NCBI GenBank assembly: GCA_028868455.1
Contig: JAGWUK010000169.1
Location: 1-6,614, forward strand
DNA length: 6,614 nt
Source: Burkholderiales bacterium
GTDB lineage: Bacteria; Pseudomonadota; Gammaproteobacteria; Burkholderiales; Burkholderiaceae_D
Direction: 5' to 3'
In this document: one piece after another, positions 5,449-6,614 of the stretch
Numbering within the stretch: position 1 is the stretch's first letter
Layout: each line of letters opens with the position of its first letter
Translations under genes and position numbers: made by a program
Notes under the pieces: generated by a model
Told to the model about the DNA's origin: nothing
Seen by the model: only the letters and a program-made list of their open reading frames with translations
The model's database searches: none

Positions 5449-5898
5449 ATGAATCCAAAGATTGATAATTTCGACCGAAAAATCCTGCAACTCTTGCAAC
5501 AGGACGCCCGTATTTCCCATGCAGAAATCGGTCGTCAGGTACACCTGAGCCAGCCTGCCGTGTCGGAGCGCATCAAGCGGCTGGAAGCCGCTGAAGTCAT
5601 CCGCGCCTACCGTGCCGACATCAATCCCAAGGCGCTCGGCTACCAGATCACAGCGATGATACGCCTGTCCACACAGCAGGGGCGGCCGTATGCGCAATAC
5701 GTGGCGGATCGCCCGGAGATCATCGACTGCTATACCGTCACCGGCGAAGACGGCGCCGTCATGCGTGTGCTGGCGACCGATGTCGAACATTTGCAACGCA
5801 TCATCAACGACCTCAATGTGTTCGGCTCAACCTCGACCGCCATTGTGCTGACCACGCATGTGGTGGGCAAACCGATTACCGTGCCCGATATGGAGTAA
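5449..5898 (+). CDS. Lrp/AsnC-family transcriptional regulator
   Basis: This is a cytoplasmic DNA-binding regulator that senses an amino acid or similar small molecule. The 149-residue length is typical of the family. The N-terminal winged helix-turn-helix runs from about residue 5 to 60 (FDRKILQLLQQDARISHAEIGRQVHLSQPAVSERIKRLE opens it), followed by the hinge IRAYRADINPKALGY and the alpha-beta RAM effector domain (about 66-145). The effector loop reads VTGEDGAVMRV (97-107), with Gly102 where many Lrp proteins have Asp (TGxYDYLL); this resembles the TGED-type subgroup. It is divergent from lysA, so lysine or diaminopimelate is the first effector to consider, which is inference only. The ATG at 5449 gives the normal family N-terminus; a Shine-Dalgarno is weak or absent. 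A palindrome just upstream suggests autoregulation, and a hairpin abuts the stop codon. Confidence 0.93.
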   Translation: MNPKIDNFDRKILQLLQQDARISHAEIGRQVHLSQPAVSERIKRLEAAEVIRAYRADINPKALGYQITAMIRLSTQQGRPYAQYVADRPEIIDCYTVTGEDGAVMRVLATDVEHLQRIINDLNVFGSTSTAIVLTTHVVGKPITVPDME

Positions 5899-5917
5899 AA
5901 CCACAGCGTTGTGGTTT
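5898..5917 (+). terminator. Putative terminator hairpin of the Lrp-type gene
   Basis: AAACCACA (5898-5905) and TGTGGTTT (5910-5917) form a perfect 8-base stem with the loop GCGT. The stem begins with the last A of the TAA stop. The only T-run is the TTT inside the 3' arm, after which the sequence turns to CCGG, so termination efficiency is doubtful. Confidence 0.5.
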
Positions 5918-5956
5918 CCGGTGCGCCGGCTCGCGTTGTCGTCATTGACTCAGGAC

Positions 5957-6007
5957 TTGCGCAAAATCGGTCCGGCAAGGCGTAGCGACGAAAGCAGTTT
6001 TGCGTAA
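5957..6007. repeat. Imperfect inverted repeat upstream of the barrel gene
   Basis: TTGCGCAAAA (5957-5966) and TTTTGCGTAA (5998-6007) pair over ten bases, one a G-U wobble, with 31 bases between. The inner segment contains GGCAAGGCGTAGCGACGAA. The arrangement and wording look like a dispersed intergenic repeat more than a gene-specific site. It lies in the 134-base gap before the outer-membrane-like gene, which otherwise shows only a TATGAT (6011-6016) resembling a -10 box. Confidence 0.35.
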
Positions 6008-6032
6008 TCCTATGATTGTGGAAACAGACACC

Positions 6033-6614
6033 ATGAAAAAACGAAACAACTTTTTTACGACCCTGCTCACGGTGCTTGCCTTGCATGGGACATGCAGCAA
6101 TGCCTTTGCGGACGATGCCGCTGCGACCGACATCGCCATCACGCCTTACCGACCTTCGGTTTCCAATTCTGCACAGTTGCCCGCAGAAGGGCAACTGGAA
6201 CTGGAAATGGGAATGGCCTCTGCGCGTACCGAGGCTGCCCGCAATCAGAGTCTGCCTTACCTGCTCAAATTAGCGTTTTCTAAAGAATGGGGTGTTTTGC
6301 TGGGCGGCGTCGCGCACGTGATCAATGATGATGGCGCCGGTCAGCGCGACCAGGGTTTTGGCGACACAACACTGGTCATCAAGCGTGCATTCCTCATCAG
6401 CGACGATACCGCGCTGGGGCTTGAGCTTGGCAATAAATTCCCAACAGCCAGACAACCGCTGGGAACCGGTCAGTCCGACTGGTCCATGAACGGCATTGTC
6501 AGTCAGGACATGGGTAACATCCATGTTGACGTGAACCTGAATGCCAGTCATCTGGGGGCGGCCGACCAGGGGACCTCGCATTGGCAAAGTGGTTTGTCCA
6601 GTTCGGTTTCAACT
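6033..6614 (+). CDS. Exported beta-barrel-like protein, MetA-pathway-of-phenol-degradation family (partial)
   Basis: The frame from the ATG at 6033 is open to the window edge: 194 codons, C-terminus missing. GGAAA at 6020-6024 lies 8 bases upstream as a Shine-Dalgarno. The product opens with a Sec signal (MKKRNNFFTT, hydrophobic core) and a likely cut after AFA at residue 26; the GTC before Cys21-Ser is not a lipobox. The mature part has the pattern of putative outer-membrane proteins annotated as MetA-pathway of phenol degradation or putative transporter (PF13557-like): a first strand LPAEGQLELEMGMASART, then LPYLLKLAFSKEWGVLLGG, GFGDTTLVIKR, TALGLELGNKFPTARQPLGTG, and WSMNGIVSQDMGNIHVDVNLNASHLG, alternating beta-strand blocks. 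Function in this family is poorly defined; the name does not prove phenol transport. It is transcribed away from and after the Lrp-type gene, but the hairpin at 5898-5917 and a 134-base gap argue for separate expression. Confidence 0.8.
   Translation, partial: MKKRNNFFTTLLTVLALHGTCSNAFADDAAATDIAITPYRPSVSNSAQLPAEGQLELEMGMASARTEAARNQSLPYLLKLAFSKEWGVLLGGVAHVINDDGAGQRDQGFGDTTLVIKRAFLISDDTALGLELGNKFPTARQPLGTGQSDWSMNGIVSQDMGNIHVDVNLNASHLGAADQGTSHWQSGLSSSVST

Overview
The window is an ordinary chromosomal segment of a Gram-negative bacterium, most likely a betaproteobacterium of the Burkholderiales (Oxalobacteraceae-like). I infer this from moderately high GC, protein style, exported proteins with Sec signals, an outer-membrane barrel gene, and an intergenic hairpin of a kind I recall from beta- and gammaproteobacterial genomes. 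The genus cannot be fixed from the sequence alone.

Layout. Bases 1-159 are non-coding: a strong hairpin, a second small GC-rich hairpin and six perfect copies of a 7-base repeat. A class I DAHP synthase gene (shikimate pathway entry) follows on the minus strand (160-1215). It diverges from a plus-strand phytanoyl-CoA-dioxygenase-family oxygenase (1358-2125). Next on the plus strand come a secreted TlpA/ResA-like thioredoxin (2303-2857) and a secreted alpha/beta-hydrolase (3003-3875). The hydrolase converges on lysA (diaminopimelate decarboxylase, minus strand, 4041-5282), which has a clear terminator in the convergent gap. lysA is divergent from an Lrp/AsnC-family regulator (5449-5898). The window ends inside an exported beta-barrel-like protein of the MetA-pathway-of-phenol-degradation type (6033 to the edge), whose reading frame is still open at base 6614.

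The genes do not form one pathway. Two are amino-acid biosynthetic (aromatics and lysine), and three encode envelope or periplasmic proteins. The only tight functional unit I can argue for is lysA plus the divergent Lrp/AsnC regulator, which share a 166-base control region containing a perfect 15-base palindrome. The LysA resembles the E. coli enzyme, whose gene in enterics is divergent from a LysR-type regulator, so the different regulator class here is the most interesting biological point. I see no CRISPR array, tRNA, rRNA, intact insertion sequence, phage gene or defence system, and no convincing undescribed system. The remaining points of interest are small: a Lys in place of the usual 2-oxoglutarate-binding Arg in the dioxygenase, and several unexplained intergenic repeats and hairpins.
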